From Paraburkholderia sp. CNPSo 3274 (GTDB lineage: Bacteria > Pseudomonadota > Gammaproteobacteria > Burkholderiales > Burkholderiaceae): a stretch of 64,000 nucleotides of DNA. Positions 9,506 to 16,954 of the stretch are shown here, piece by piece. The notes under the pieces are model-generated. The model made no database searches, was not told the origin of the DNA, and saw nothing but the letters and a program-made list of their open reading frames with translations. Position 1 is the first letter of the stretch, and each line of letters starts with the position of its first letter. The position numbers were made by a program, and so were the translations under genes. The stretch is from contig NZ_JAMBPR010000041.1 in NCBI RefSeq assembly GCF_024206475.1, positions 17,474 through 81,473 of the forward strand, written 5' to 3'.

Positions 9506-9643
9506 GCGCCGGCGCGGCGTCCTTGCCCTTCCTCTCACCCGTCTTACCCGCCGTGCGCGCGGTGGTTTATGCTGTTGGCTTGGTCGCACCGATTTCGCCG
9601 ACACTGTGTTCTCTACCTGTCCTTTTCGCCGTATTCCGCTCGC

Positions 9644-10477
9644 ATGAATGACCTGTTGCGCTCGTTCGGACGCGCGCTCGCGAGCGTGTTCCATCCCGCC
9701 ATGCTGCTTCTCACCTTCGTGCCATTTCTCGTGGCGGCGGCGGTATGGGGCGCCGTGCTCTTTGTGTTCTGGCAGCCGCTGCTCGACCTCATGCGGGGCG
9801 CGCTCGCGAACTGGTCGTCGACGACCTACCTCTATCATCTATTCGACGCGCTCGGCTTCGGCTGGCTGCGAGCGACAATCGCGCCGTTTCTGGTCATCAT
9901 CCTGACGATTCCGCTCATCGTGATCACGGTGCTGCTGCTGATCGTCGCGATCGCGATGCCGCGCGTGATCCGCCATCTTTCGAAGCGCCAGTACGGCATG
10001 ATCGAGATGCGGCGCGGCGGCAGTTGGTACGGCAGCCTGCTCTATTCGCTCGTCACGACCATCGTCTGCCTGATCGTGATGATCGTGACGCTGCCGCTGT
10101 GGCTCATTCCGCCGTTCTTCGCGCTCATTCCGCCGCTGTTGTGGGGCTGGCTCACGTATCGTGTGATGACCTACGATGCGCTCGCGCTGCACGCAAGCGT
10201 CGAGGAGCGCCGCGCGCTGGTGCGTAGTCACCGCCTGCCGCTGCTCGTGATCGGCGTGGTGAGCGGACTGCTCGGCTCGCTGCCCACGGCGATCTGGGCC
10301 GTGTCCGCGTGGCTGCTGCTGTTCTTCCCGGTGCTGGCGGCGGTGACCATCTGGATCTATGCGTTCATTCTGGTGTTCACGGCGCTCTGGTTCGGGCACT
10401 ACTGCCTGCGCGCGCTTCAGCGCATGCGCGCGCACGAAGTGCAGCAGGCGTCCGGCGACGTGACGATCGTGCACTGA
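9644..10477 (+). CDS. EI24-domain (CysZ-like) integral membrane protein
   Basis: 277 residues starting MNDLLRSFGRALASVFHPAML, with about six hydrophobic stretches (around 25-50, 80-110, 130-170 and 195-250). It resembles the EI24 / CysZ-like family of inner-membrane proteins. CysZ itself imports sulfate, but most betaproteobacterial members have no tested function and no cys genes lie nearby. An in-frame ATG at 9569 would add a 25-residue Arg-rich stretch not expected in the family. The gap to the next gene is 35 bp, suggesting co-transcription. Confidence 0.8.
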   Translation: MNDLLRSFGRALASVFHPAMLLLTFVPFLVAAAVWGAVLFVFWQPLLDLMRGALANWSSTTYLYHLFDALGFGWLRATIAPFLVIILTIPLIVITVLLLIVAIAMPRVIRHLSKRQYGMIEMRRGGSWYGSLLYSLVTTIVCLIVMIVTLPLWLIPPFFALIPPLLWGWLTYRVMTYDALALHASVEERRALVRSHRLPLLVIGVVSGLLGSLPTAIWAVSAWLLLFFPVLAAVTIWIYAFILVFTALWFGHYCLRALQRMRAHEVQQASGDVTIVH

Positions 10478-10512
10478 CGCTCCATCCTCAAGACAATCCA
10501 ACGAGGCGACAC

Positions 10513-11370
10513 ATGGCATTTGGCGTCATCATCATCGGCGACGAGATTCTCTCGGGGCGCCGCTCCGACAAGCATCTGCCGAAGGTCATCGAACTGCTCG
10601 GCGCGCGCGGCCTATCGCTCGAGTGGGCCCAGTACGTGGGCGACGACCCCGAGCGCATCACCGAGACGCTGCGGCGCTCGTTCGCTTCGGGCGACATCGT
10701 GTTCTCGACGGGCGGCATCGGCGCGACGCCGGACGACCACACGCGCCAGTGCGCAGCTGCGGCGCTGGGCGTGCCGCTCGCGTTGCACCCTGACGCCGAG
10801 GCGGCTATCCGTGAGCGTATCCGCGACATGCACACGGGTGCCGATCCCGTGAACTACCAGTCGCCCGAGAATCTGCACCGCTTCCAGATGGGCACGTTCC
10901 CCCAGGGCTGCGAGATCATCCCGAACGGCTACAACAAGATTCCGGGTTTTTCGATTCGCGATCATTACTTCGTGCCCGGTTTCCCCGTGATGGCCTGGCC
11001 GATGATCGAGTGGGTGCTCGACACGAAGTACGCACACCTGCATCACCAGACGCCGCACGCCGAGAAGTCGCTGCTCGTGTTCGAGCTGCCGGAGTCGACG
11101 CTCACGCCGCTCATGGAGCGCATTGAGCGCGATTTTTCGGGCGTGCGGGTGTTCAGCCTGCCGAGCGTGGGCGATACGGAGCGCGGCGGTATTTATGCGC
11201 GCCGACACATCGATCTGGGCGTGAAGGGCGAGCCCGAGGCCGTGGCGGCCGCCTTCGTGAAGCTGCGCGAAGGCGTGCACGAGCTGGGCGGCGATGTGGT
11301 CGAGCCGGCGGCGCCGGGCGAGGGCTCGCCCGATCGCGAGCGCCGCAGCGGGCCGCGCGCCGGCTTTTGA
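10513..11370 (+). CDS. CinA N-terminal / MoaB-like molybdopterin-binding domain protein
   Basis: 285 residues, MAFGVIIIGDEILSGRRSDKHLPKVIELL, the start of the competence/damage-inducible CinA N-terminal (COG1058) domain, with the STGGIGATPDDHTRQ nucleotide-binding loop. Full CinA proteins (about 410 residues) add a C-terminal NMN amidohydrolase (PncC) domain, which is absent here; the C-terminus is a short charged tail. The domain is related to molybdopterin adenylyltransferases and in CinA has ADP-ribose pyrophosphatase activity, so an NAD-salvage or nucleotide-clearing role is possible. GAGG precedes the ATG. Confidence 0.85.
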   Translation: MAFGVIIIGDEILSGRRSDKHLPKVIELLGARGLSLEWAQYVGDDPERITETLRRSFASGDIVFSTGGIGATPDDHTRQCAAAALGVPLALHPDAEAAIRERIRDMHTGADPVNYQSPENLHRFQMGTFPQGCEIIPNGYNKIPGFSIRDHYFVPGFPVMAWPMIEWVLDTKYAHLHHQTPHAEKSLLVFELPESTLTPLMERIERDFSGVRVFSLPSVGDTERGGIYARRHIDLGVKGEPEAVAAAFVKLREGVHELGGDVVEPAAPGEGSPDRERRSGPRAGF

Positions 11371-11476
11371 ATCAGCGTGTGAAGGTGCGCCGCGTACGGC
11401 GGCAGGGCAGGCGGCGCATCATCGGCGTGTCACACGGGGCGCTCAGAGTGGCCCGTTGGGTTGGAGTGGAGCGGTC

Positions 11477-11941
11477 TTAGGCGCCGATCCACGGCAGGCC
11501 TCGGAAGCACCAGCCGGTGACGGTCTTGCGGTGCCCCTGGCCGTCCTTGTCGCCTTCGAAACCTTCGAGCAGGTCATAGGCCTTCGTGAAACCGGCCTTT
11601 GTGGCCTCGATGGCGGCGAGCTTGGAGCGCGCTGCGCTGCGGCACAGGAACAGCACGGGCGCGTCGGCTTCCACGGCGCTCTTGAGCTGGGTGAGGAACT
11701 CGGCGTTGGGCACGCCGCCCGGATAGCGGGTCCATTCGACGTGCGAGTATTGGCCGTCGCCCACGACGGGACGGCCGACCCAGTCGAGTTCAGCGCGCGT
11801 GCGCACGTCGACGAGGCGCGCACGCGGATCGAGCTGCAGAAGCTCGAATGCCTCTGCGGGCGATACCGCGCCCGCGTAGGGCAGCTGGTTCTCGACGCGG
11901 CGCTGCTCGGCCTGGGCGTACAACTGTTCGAGCGTACTCAT
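11477..11941 (-). CDS. Rhodanese-domain protein
   Basis: 154 residues forming one rhodanese domain: ARLVDVRTRAELDWVGRP near residue 42 and the active loop CRSAARS with Cys100. This Cys would carry a persulfide in sulfur transfer. Single-domain rhodaneses are cytosolic and their acceptors vary; none is indicated here. The ATG at 11941 has a good AGGAGA. The frame continues upstream, but that stretch crosses the glnA control region and lacks a ribosome site. A TAGAAT -10 (11980-11985, minus strand) lies about 40 nt upstream. The gene is divergent from glnA. Confidence 0.9.
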   Translation of the reverse strand: MSTLEQLYAQAEQRRVENQLPYAGAVSPAEAFELLQLDPRARLVDVRTRAELDWVGRPVVGDGQYSHVEWTRYPGGVPNAEFLTQLKSAVEADAPVLFLCRSAARSKLAAIEATKAGFTKAYDLLEGFEGDKDGQGHRKTVTGWCFRGLPWIGA

Positions 11942-12069
11942 GACAACGGATCTCCTGTTTCGCGTTGGACCAAAAAACCATTCTAGCGCGTGGGGACCGA
12001 GCGGGTAGGACCGTCCCGACAAGGTGAAACCGCACGGACGCGATGCGCTGGGCGCAACAAAGGGCGCGA

Positions 12070-12156
12070 TGCATTGAAATGGTGCGCGAGAGAGGTTTTG
12101 CACCATAATGAAGAGAGACTCGCGCGCCAAATTCGGGATTGCACGAATTTGGTGCC
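12070..12156 (+). promoter_or_regulatory. NtrC-like enhancer sites upstream of glnA
   Basis: Three 17-bp matches to the NtrC box (TGCACCA-N3-TGGTGCA): TGCATTGAAATGGTGCG at 12070-12086, the half-conserved TGCACCATAATGAAGAG at 12099-12115, and TGCACGAATTTGGTGCC at 12140-12156. They lie 100-200 bp above the sigma-54 promoter, the usual distance for an enhancer. The gene for NtrC itself is downstream at 15263. Confidence 0.75.
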
Positions 12157-12234
12157 GATGAGCCGCCACGTTGGTGGCTCCACAAAAGCGCGGCGCACGA
12201 TTTTTGACTCCAAGTGCGTGTCGCGAAAGGGTTT

Positions 12235-12251
12235 TGCGCCACGTTGGCGCA
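12235..12251 (+). promoter_or_regulatory. Promoter-proximal NtrC-like palindrome
   Basis: TGCGCCACGTTGGCGCA is a perfect dyad with 7-bp arms that differs from the NtrC consensus only by G/C at the fourth base of each arm. It ends 5 bp before the -24 element, a position where a bound activator could limit rather than raise expression, like the low-affinity governor sites of enteric glnA. Confidence 0.55.
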
Positions 12252-12255
12252 TGCA

Positions 12256-12272
12256 TGGCATGGAAGCTGCTT
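12256..12272 (+). promoter_or_regulatory. Sigma-54 promoter of glnA
   Basis: TGGCATGGAAGCTGCTT has GG (12257-12258) and GC (12269-12270) separated by exactly 10 nt and matches the sigma-54 -24/-12 consensus well. The start point would fall near 12282. No comparably good sigma-70 promoter was seen nearer the gene. Confidence 0.8.
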
Positions 12273-12406
12273 TATATGTCTCGATCGATTCGCAGCCGGC
12301 CAGCCGAGGTCAGCAGGACAGACCTGGGAAGGAGGCGGCCGGCGGGGATCAACAAGATTGGGACGGCGGCAGCGTTCGCCGAAATCGTTAATCAGGAGAA
12401 TAGGTT

Positions 12407-13822
12407 ATGAGTAAATCCGTGGCCGACGTCATGCAACTCGTCAAGGACGAAGACGTCAAGTTTGTCGACTTCCGCTTCACGGACACGCGCGGCAAGGAGC
12501 AGCACGTTTCGGTTCCGCTGTCGGCATTCGACGAAGACAAGTTCGAGTCGGGTCATGCGTTTGACGGTTCGTCGATCGCCGGCTGGAAGGGCATCGAAGC
12601 CTCGGACATGCTGCTCGTGCCGGACCCGAACACGGCCTTCGTCGACCCGTTCTACGAAGAATCGACGCTCGTGCTGACCTGCGACGTGGTCGAGCCGGCC
12701 GACGGCAAGGGCTACGAGCGCGACCCGCGTTCGCTCGCCAAGCGCGCTGAAGCGTACCTGAAGAGCACGGGCCTGGGCGACACCGCCTTCTTCGGTCCGG
12801 AGCCGGAATTCTTCATTTTCGACTCGGTCCAGTGGAGCGCTGACCAGTCGGGCTGCTTCGTCAAGATCGGCTCGGAAGAAGCACCGTGGTCATCGGGCAA
12901 GGAATTCGAAGGCGGCAACACCGGTCACCGTCCGGGCACGAAGGGCGGCTACTTCCCGGTCGCGCCGGTCGACTCGTTCCAGGACATCCGCTCGGAAATG
13001 TGTCTGCTGCTCGAGCAGATCGGCATTCCGGTCGAAGTGCACCACCACGAAGTGGCGGGCCAGGGCCAGAACGAAATCGGCACGAAGTTCTCGACCCTGG
13101 TTCAGCGCGCGGACTGGACGCAGCAACTGAAGTACATCGTCCACAACGTGGCGCACACGTATGGCAAGACGGCAACGTTTATGCCGAAGCCGGTCGTTGG
13201 CGACAACGGTTCGGGCATGCACGTTCACCAGTCGATCTGGAAGGACGGCCAGAACCTGTTCGCGGGTAACGGCTACGCAGGTCTGTCGGAATTCGCGCTG
13301 TTCTACATCGGCGGCATCATCAAGCACGCTCGCGCGCTGAACGCCATCACGAACCCGGGTACGAACTCGTACAAGCGTCTCGTGCCGCACTTCGAAGCGC
13401 CGGTCAAGCTCGCTTACTCGGCACGCAACCGTTCGGCATCGATCCGTATTCCGCACGTGTCGAACCCGAAGGGCCGCCGTATCGAAACGCGCTTCCCGGA
13501 TCCGCTCGCTAACCCGTACCTGTGCTTCTCGGCACTGATGATGGCGGGTCTGGACGGCGTGCAGAACAAGATCCACCCGGGCGAAGCCGCCGACAAGAAC
13601 CTGTACGACCTGCCGCCGGAAGAGGATGCAAAGATCCCGACCGTTTGCGCCGGCCTCGACCAGGCTCTCGACGCGCTCGACAAGGATCGCGAGTTCCTGA
13701 CGCGCGGTGGTGTGTTCACCGACGGCATGATCGACGCGTACCTCGCGCTGAAGGAAAGCGAACTGCAACGCGTGCGTATGACCACGCACCCGGTCGAGTT
13801 CGAACTGTACTACTCGCTGTAA
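12407..13822 (+). CDS. glnA: Glutamine synthetase type I
   Basis: 471 residues, the standard length of a GSI-beta enzyme. It joins ammonia to glutamate with ATP and is the entry point of nitrogen assimilation; the active form is a cytosolic dodecamer. Visible signatures include VDFRFTDTRGKEQHVS, DGSSIAGWKGI, FFGPEPEFFIFD and KNLYDLPPEE, where Tyr400 is the adenylylation site (Tyr397 in E. coli), so GlnE-type control is expected. AGGAGA lies 8 nt before the ATG. It is followed by a terminator and then by ntrB-ntrC, and preceded by NtrC-like boxes and a sigma-54 promoter. Confidence 0.98.
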   Translation: MSKSVADVMQLVKDEDVKFVDFRFTDTRGKEQHVSVPLSAFDEDKFESGHAFDGSSIAGWKGIEASDMLLVPDPNTAFVDPFYEESTLVLTCDVVEPADGKGYERDPRSLAKRAEAYLKSTGLGDTAFFGPEPEFFIFDSVQWSADQSGCFVKIGSEEAPWSSGKEFEGGNTGHRPGTKGGYFPVAPVDSFQDIRSEMCLLLEQIGIPVEVHHHEVAGQGQNEIGTKFSTLVQRADWTQQLKYIVHNVAHTYGKTATFMPKPVVGDNGSGMHVHQSIWKDGQNLFAGNGYAGLSEFALFYIGGIIKHARALNAITNPGTNSYKRLVPHFEAPVKLAYSARNRSASIRIPHVSNPKGRRIETRFPDPLANPYLCFSALMMAGLDGVQNKIHPGEAADKNLYDLPPEEDAKIPTVCAGLDQALDALDKDREFLTRGGVFTDGMIDAYLALKESELQRVRMTTHPVEFELYYSL

Positions 13823-13909
13823 TTGGCGATGGCGCTTCGCTGCACGCTACACAGCGAAGCGCCGGTTCAGTTTCTTCGACTCGCAGGACGCGTGGGCGTT
13901 GGGTCTCCC

Positions 13910-13934
13910 AGGGACGGCGGTGCCGTCCCTTTTT
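13910..13934 (+). terminator. Rho-independent terminator after glnA
   Basis: AGGGACGGC / GCCGTCCCT (13910-13918, 13922-13930) with a GGT loop and five T residues. It separates glnA from ntrB, so the kinase and regulator depend on read-through or on a separate weak promoter. Confidence 0.9.
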
Positions 13935-14053
13935 CGTTGGGCCGCTTTGTCGCTTGTCGACGAGGCGTATTGACCCGCTTGTTGACCAGCGTAGTGACCA
14001 GAATTAACGACCAGGACCGTTGCTGGTGCGCCGTGTGGCGGCCGGCCTGAAAC

Positions 14054-15196
14054 ATGGTGCTCAAGAATCTGATCAAGGCAAGAAAGGGCCACGCCGAACC
14101 GCTCTCCGACGACGCGCCGCTCGTCGAGTCGGGCCTGTTGCCCGGCTTCGAGGCGTTGCCCACTGTCGTGCTCGTGCTCGACAAGCGCACACTGCGTGTC
14201 GCCTTCGCGAATCCTTCTGCGGAGGCGATGCTCGATCTCTCGCGCCGTCAGCTCGCGCAGATGGCGTGGTCCGATCTCTTCTCGAATGCGGACGAGCTGC
14301 TTTCGACGATTGCGTCGATCGCCGAGCATCGCTTTCACGCGACGCGGCTCGACGCTTCGCTGGAACGCCCCGGACGCGAACCGCTGAACGTACATGTGGT
14401 CGTGGGTTTTCTCGAAAGCGCGCCCGATTACGTGCTGCTCGAACTCTTCGAGAACGAGCGGCACCTGCGCAGCGACCGAGAGGAGCGCATTCACGACCTC
14501 ACGGCGGTGAACAAGCATCTGATCCGCAATCTCGCGCACGAGATCAAGAACCCGCTCGGCGGTATTCGCGGCGCGGCGCAGTTGCTCGAATTCGAACTCG
14601 GCGCGCTGGAGCGCGACGAACTGCGCGAGTACACGCAGGTGATCATCAAGGAGTCGGACCGCCTGCAGACGCTCGTCGACCGGCTGCTGGAGCCGCACCG
14701 GCATCCGCATATCGTCGGCGACGTGAATATTCACGAAGTGTGCGAGCGCGTGCGCGCCGTGATCCTCGCGGAATTCCCGCGCGGCCTCACCATCGAGCGC
14801 GACTACGACGTGAGCGTGCCCGACCTGCGCGGCGACAAGGAGCAATTGATCCAGGCACTGCTGAACATCGTGCGCAACGCGGCGCAGGCGCTGCGCGAAC
14901 GCATTTCGCAGGGCGACGCGCGCATTGAATTGCGCACGCGCATTGCGCGCAAGGTCACGATTTCCAAACGATTATGCAAGCTGGCATTGGACTTGCATAT
15001 CACTGACAACGGACCCGGCATTCCCGAGGATATTCGCGACCGCATCTTCTATCCGCTCGTCTCCGGGCGCGAGGATGGCAGCGGTCTCGGCCTCACGCTC
15101 GCGCAGACGTTCGTCCAGCAGCACGACGGACTGATCGAAGTGGATAGCCGGCCGGGCCACACCGAGTTTCAGATATTGCTGCCGCTTGATAGTTGA
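14054..15196 (+). CDS. glnL: Nitrogen-regulation sensor kinase NtrB (GlnL)
   Basis: 380 residues with an N-terminal PAS domain (about 30-135), a HisKA dimerisation segment with NLAHEIKNPLGG, phospho-acceptor His162, and a C-terminal ATPase domain (NIVRNAAQA N-box, DNGPGIP G1, GSGLGLTLA G2). There is no membrane segment, as expected of the cytosolic NtrB. It phosphorylates NtrC when nitrogen is scarce and acts as a phosphatase with PII when it is plentiful. No strong Shine-Dalgarno precedes the ATG. It lies between glnA and ntrC, the classic order. Confidence 0.96.
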   Translation: MVLKNLIKARKGHAEPLSDDAPLVESGLLPGFEALPTVVLVLDKRTLRVAFANPSAEAMLDLSRRQLAQMAWSDLFSNADELLSTIASIAEHRFHATRLDASLERPGREPLNVHVVVGFLESAPDYVLLELFENERHLRSDREERIHDLTAVNKHLIRNLAHEIKNPLGGIRGAAQLLEFELGALERDELREYTQVIIKESDRLQTLVDRLLEPHRHPHIVGDVNIHEVCERVRAVILAEFPRGLTIERDYDVSVPDLRGDKEQLIQALLNIVRNAAQALRERISQGDARIELRTRIARKVTISKRLCKLALDLHITDNGPGIPEDIRDRIFYPLVSGREDGSGLGLTLAQTFVQQHDGLIEVDSRPGHTEFQILLPLDS

Positions 15197-15262
15197 ATCG
15201 ATAGCTAAACCTGAATTTAGATTTACCGATACCGCACGCCACCAGGACTTCTGACCGATCTT

Positions 15263-16837
15263 ATGAAGCCGATCTGGATAGTAGACGACGACCAATCGAT
15301 ACGCTGGGTGCTCGAAAAGGCCCTTGCCCGCGAGAACTTCGCCACCCGCAGCTTTTCGAACGTGCGCGAAGCCGCGAGCGCGCTCGATCACGACAGCCCG
15401 CAGGTGCTCGTCTCCGACATCCGCATGCCGGGCGGCTCGGGCCTCGAGCTGCTGCAAACCGTGCGTGAGCGCGTGCCGGGGTTGCCCGTCATCATCATGA
15501 CGGCGTTCTCCGACCTTGACAGCGCGGTCGCCGCGTTTCAGGGCGGCGCGTTCGAGTATCTCGCCAAGCCGTTCGATGTCGACAAGGCCGTCGAGCTGAT
15601 TCGCCGCGCCGTGGACGAAAGCATGCGTGGCGAGCAGCAGTGGGACGAGCGTCCCGCCGAAGCGCCCGAGATGCTCGGTCAGGCGTCGGCCATGCAGGAC
15701 ATGTTCCGCGCCATCGGGCGGCTTTCGCATTCGGCGGCGACCGTGCTCATCACCGGCGAGTCTGGCACCGGAAAGGAGCTTGTCGCGCGCGCTTTGCACC
15801 GACATAGCCCACGCGCGAACGGGCCGTTCATCGCGCTGAACACTGCGGCGATCCCGAAGGATCTTCTGGAATCCGAACTGTTCGGCCACGAACGCGGCGC
15901 GTTTACCGGCGCGCAGGCCATGCGCCAGGGCCGCTTCGAGCAGGCCGAGAACGGCACGCTGTTCCTCGACGAAATCGGCGACATGCCGTTCGACCTGCAA
16001 ACGCGTCTCTTGCGTGTGCTCTCTGATGGGCAGTTCTACCGCGTGGGCGGGCACAACCCGCTGCGTGCGAACGTGCGCGTGATCGCCGCGACGCACCAGA
16101 ACCTCGAAACGCGCGTGCGCCAGGGGCTGTTCCGCGAGGACTTGTATCACCGGCTCAACGTGATTCGCCTGCGTTTGCCTGCGCTGCGCGAGCGCAGCGA
16201 GGACATTCCGCTGCTCGCGCGCCACTTCCTCCAGAAAAGCGCGCGCGAGCTGGGCGTGGAGCCCAAGCGCGTGTCGGACGAGGCGCTTGCGTGGATGTCG
16301 TCGCTGCCGTTTCCGGGCAATGTGCGCCAGCTCGAGAATCTCGCGAACTGGCTCACCGTGATGGCGCCCGCGCAGACGATCGAGATCAAGGATCTGCCAC
16401 CTGACCTCGTGCCTGCGCACGGCTCGGCGGGAGCGGCGGTGCATCTCGCTGAGGCTTCGGCCGCTTCCGAAGCGGGCGCGGGGACCAATGGCGCAGGCGG
16501 CATATCGCCGGTTGCGGGTGCCGTGGCGGGCGCGGGCTTGCTCGGCGGCGTCTCGGGCGGCGTGGTGTTCGGGACGCCGGCGTTCGGCGCGTCCAACGGC
16601 ACCGCTGCCGCTGTCTCGCCGCTGAGCGTGTGGGAGAGCGGTCTGCGCACGGAAGTCGCGCGTCTCTTGCGCGAAAACAGCGCCGACGTCATGGACGAAC
16701 TCTCGCGCCGCTTCGAAGCCGCCGTGATCCGCGAGGCGCTCGACTTCACGCGCGGGCGCAAGGTCGAGGCGGCCGAGCGTCTTGGCATCGGCCGCAACAC
16801 CATCACGCGCAAGATCCAGGAACTCAATCTGGAATGA
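15263..16837 (+). CDS. glnG: Nitrogen-regulation response regulator NtrC (GlnG)
   Basis: 524 residues. A receiver domain (1-120, Asp52 in SDIRMPGG) is followed by a sigma-54 AAA+ domain with GESGTGKE (Walker A) and the GAFTGA loop that contacts sigma-54, and a C-terminal Fis-type helix-turn-helix (AAERLGIGRNTITRKIQEL). It activates sigma-54 promoters under nitrogen limitation. E. coli NtrC has 469 residues; the extra length is mostly a Gly/Ala-rich linker between the ATPase and the DNA-binding domain (about 390-450). AGGA precedes the ATG. Its likely target is the promoter upstream of glnA. Confidence 0.97.
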   Translation: MKPIWIVDDDQSIRWVLEKALARENFATRSFSNVREAASALDHDSPQVLVSDIRMPGGSGLELLQTVRERVPGLPVIIMTAFSDLDSAVAAFQGGAFEYLAKPFDVDKAVELIRRAVDESMRGEQQWDERPAEAPEMLGQASAMQDMFRAIGRLSHSAATVLITGESGTGKELVARALHRHSPRANGPFIALNTAAIPKDLLESELFGHERGAFTGAQAMRQGRFEQAENGTLFLDEIGDMPFDLQTRLLRVLSDGQFYRVGGHNPLRANVRVIAATHQNLETRVRQGLFREDLYHRLNVIRLRLPALRERSEDIPLLARHFLQKSARELGVEPKRVSDEALAWMSSLPFPGNVRQLENLANWLTVMAPAQTIEIKDLPPDLVPAHGSAGAAVHLAEASAASEAGAGTNGAGGISPVAGAVAGAGLLGGVSGGVVFGTPAFGASNGTAAAVSPLSVWESGLRTEVARLLRENSADVMDELSRRFEAAVIREALDFTRGRKVEAAERLGIGRNTITRKIQELNLE

Positions 16838-16858
16838 GTGTGTATTAGCATGTGGCAT

Positions 16859-16890
16859 CGGGCCGGCCTCGCGCAACGCGAGCCGGCCCG
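16859..16890 (+). terminator. Strong hairpin after ntrC
   Basis: GGGCCGGC (16860-16867) and GCCGGCCC (16882-16889) enclose a second stem TCGCG/CGCGA with a CAA loop. There is no T-run, so this is either a weak terminator or an mRNA 3'-end stabiliser. A CATAAT -10-like hexamer follows at 16920-16925 and could serve the next gene. Confidence 0.5.
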
Positions 16891-16954
16891 GCGCGCAGTG
16901 CACCGGCGCGCACACAGGGCATAATCGACGCTGTTTTCCTGTCGACGACCGATC

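Larger units (their letters stand above)
11942..12406. promoter_or_regulatory. Rhodanese/glnA intergenic control region
   Basis: The 465-bp gap contains no credible gene. It holds a minus-strand -10 for the rhodanese gene close to 11980, a cluster of NtrC-like boxes (12070-12156), a proximal perfect palindrome of the same type (12235-12251) and a sigma-54 promoter (12256-12272) followed by a leader of about 125 nt to glnA. Confidence 0.75.
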
